Positions 63,941 to 64,000 of a stretch of DNA of 64,000 nt are shown in pieces. Position 1 is the first letter of the stretch, and the number at the start of each line of letters is the position of its first letter. Below the pieces are notes generated by a model. It was not told where the DNA came from. It ran no database searches and saw nothing but the letters and a program-made list of their open reading frames with translations. The stretch lies in NCBI GenBank assembly GCA_028564705.1, contig JAPXFQ010000256.1, forward strand, positions 434,001 to 498,000, given 5' to 3'. Source of the stretch: Apricaphanius iberus. Its lineage: Eukaryota > Chordata > Actinopteri > Cyprinodontiformes > Aphaniidae. A program made the translations under genes and the position numbers.

Positions 63941-64000
63941 TTGTAAATATAATAGAAAGAAAAGTCAGGTTTTTAATATTTTACTAATAAAATCACAGTT

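Noticed and set aside
1..64000. CRISPR arrays, bacterial operons, tRNA or rRNA genes
   Set aside because: No spaced direct repeats of CRISPR type, no tRNA-like cloverleaf and no rRNA core sequence noticed. The window is clearly vertebrate nuclear DNA.

Overview
The window is nuclear DNA of a ray-finned (teleost) fish. It has small exons with GT/AG introns, vertebrate-type promoters, and dense fish-type transposons (Tc1-like, hAT MITEs, L2-like LINE, probable DIRS-like). Three protein-coding genes are supported by exon-by-exon reading: ociad2 (minus strand, complete, 35486-38152), dcun1d4 (plus strand, complete, 42461-50377) and the 3' part of an lrrc66-like gene (minus strand, 54296-63775, continuing past the right edge). 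The order OCIAD2 - DCUN1D4 - LRRC66 matches the human chromosome 4 neighbourhood, which supports the names.

Layout. 1-33 kb has no recognisable complete gene. It holds transposon fossils, a candidate 67-nt exon (22643-22709, minus), a GC-rich possible alternative first exon (16968-17187, minus) and an 811-bp tract made only of G and T (25170-25980). At 33.4-33.8 kb a minus-strand promoter with four CCAAT boxes and a splice donor marks the 5' end of a gene running leftward. By synteny this would be fryl, so much of 0-33 kb may be its long 5' introns, but no FRYL coding exon was found. A CTCF-like site lies between this promoter and ociad2.

38-42.4 kb is intergenic, with a TTA microsatellite and a possible upstream first exon. 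dcun1d4 starts in a GC-rich promoter. Its eleven coding exons give a 280-aa DCN1-like protein with a nuclear localisation signal and a PONY domain. Its 3' region contains a large Tc1-like remnant and faces lrrc66 tail to tail.

The lrrc66-like gene is the most unusual item. After leucine-rich repeats, an Ig-like domain and one membrane span, a single 8.7-kb exon encodes a cytoplasmic tail of roughly 2,800 residues. About 1,700 of these are a tandem array of ~65-aa half-units carrying a WPxxDL motif, a KRRLDIKAPT-like motif and an acidic serine cluster.

The three genes are not an operon and no shared pathway is evident: OCIAD2 is a mitochondrial/endosomal membrane protein, DCUN1D4 promotes cullin neddylation in the nucleus, and the LRRC66-like protein is a predicted surface receptor.
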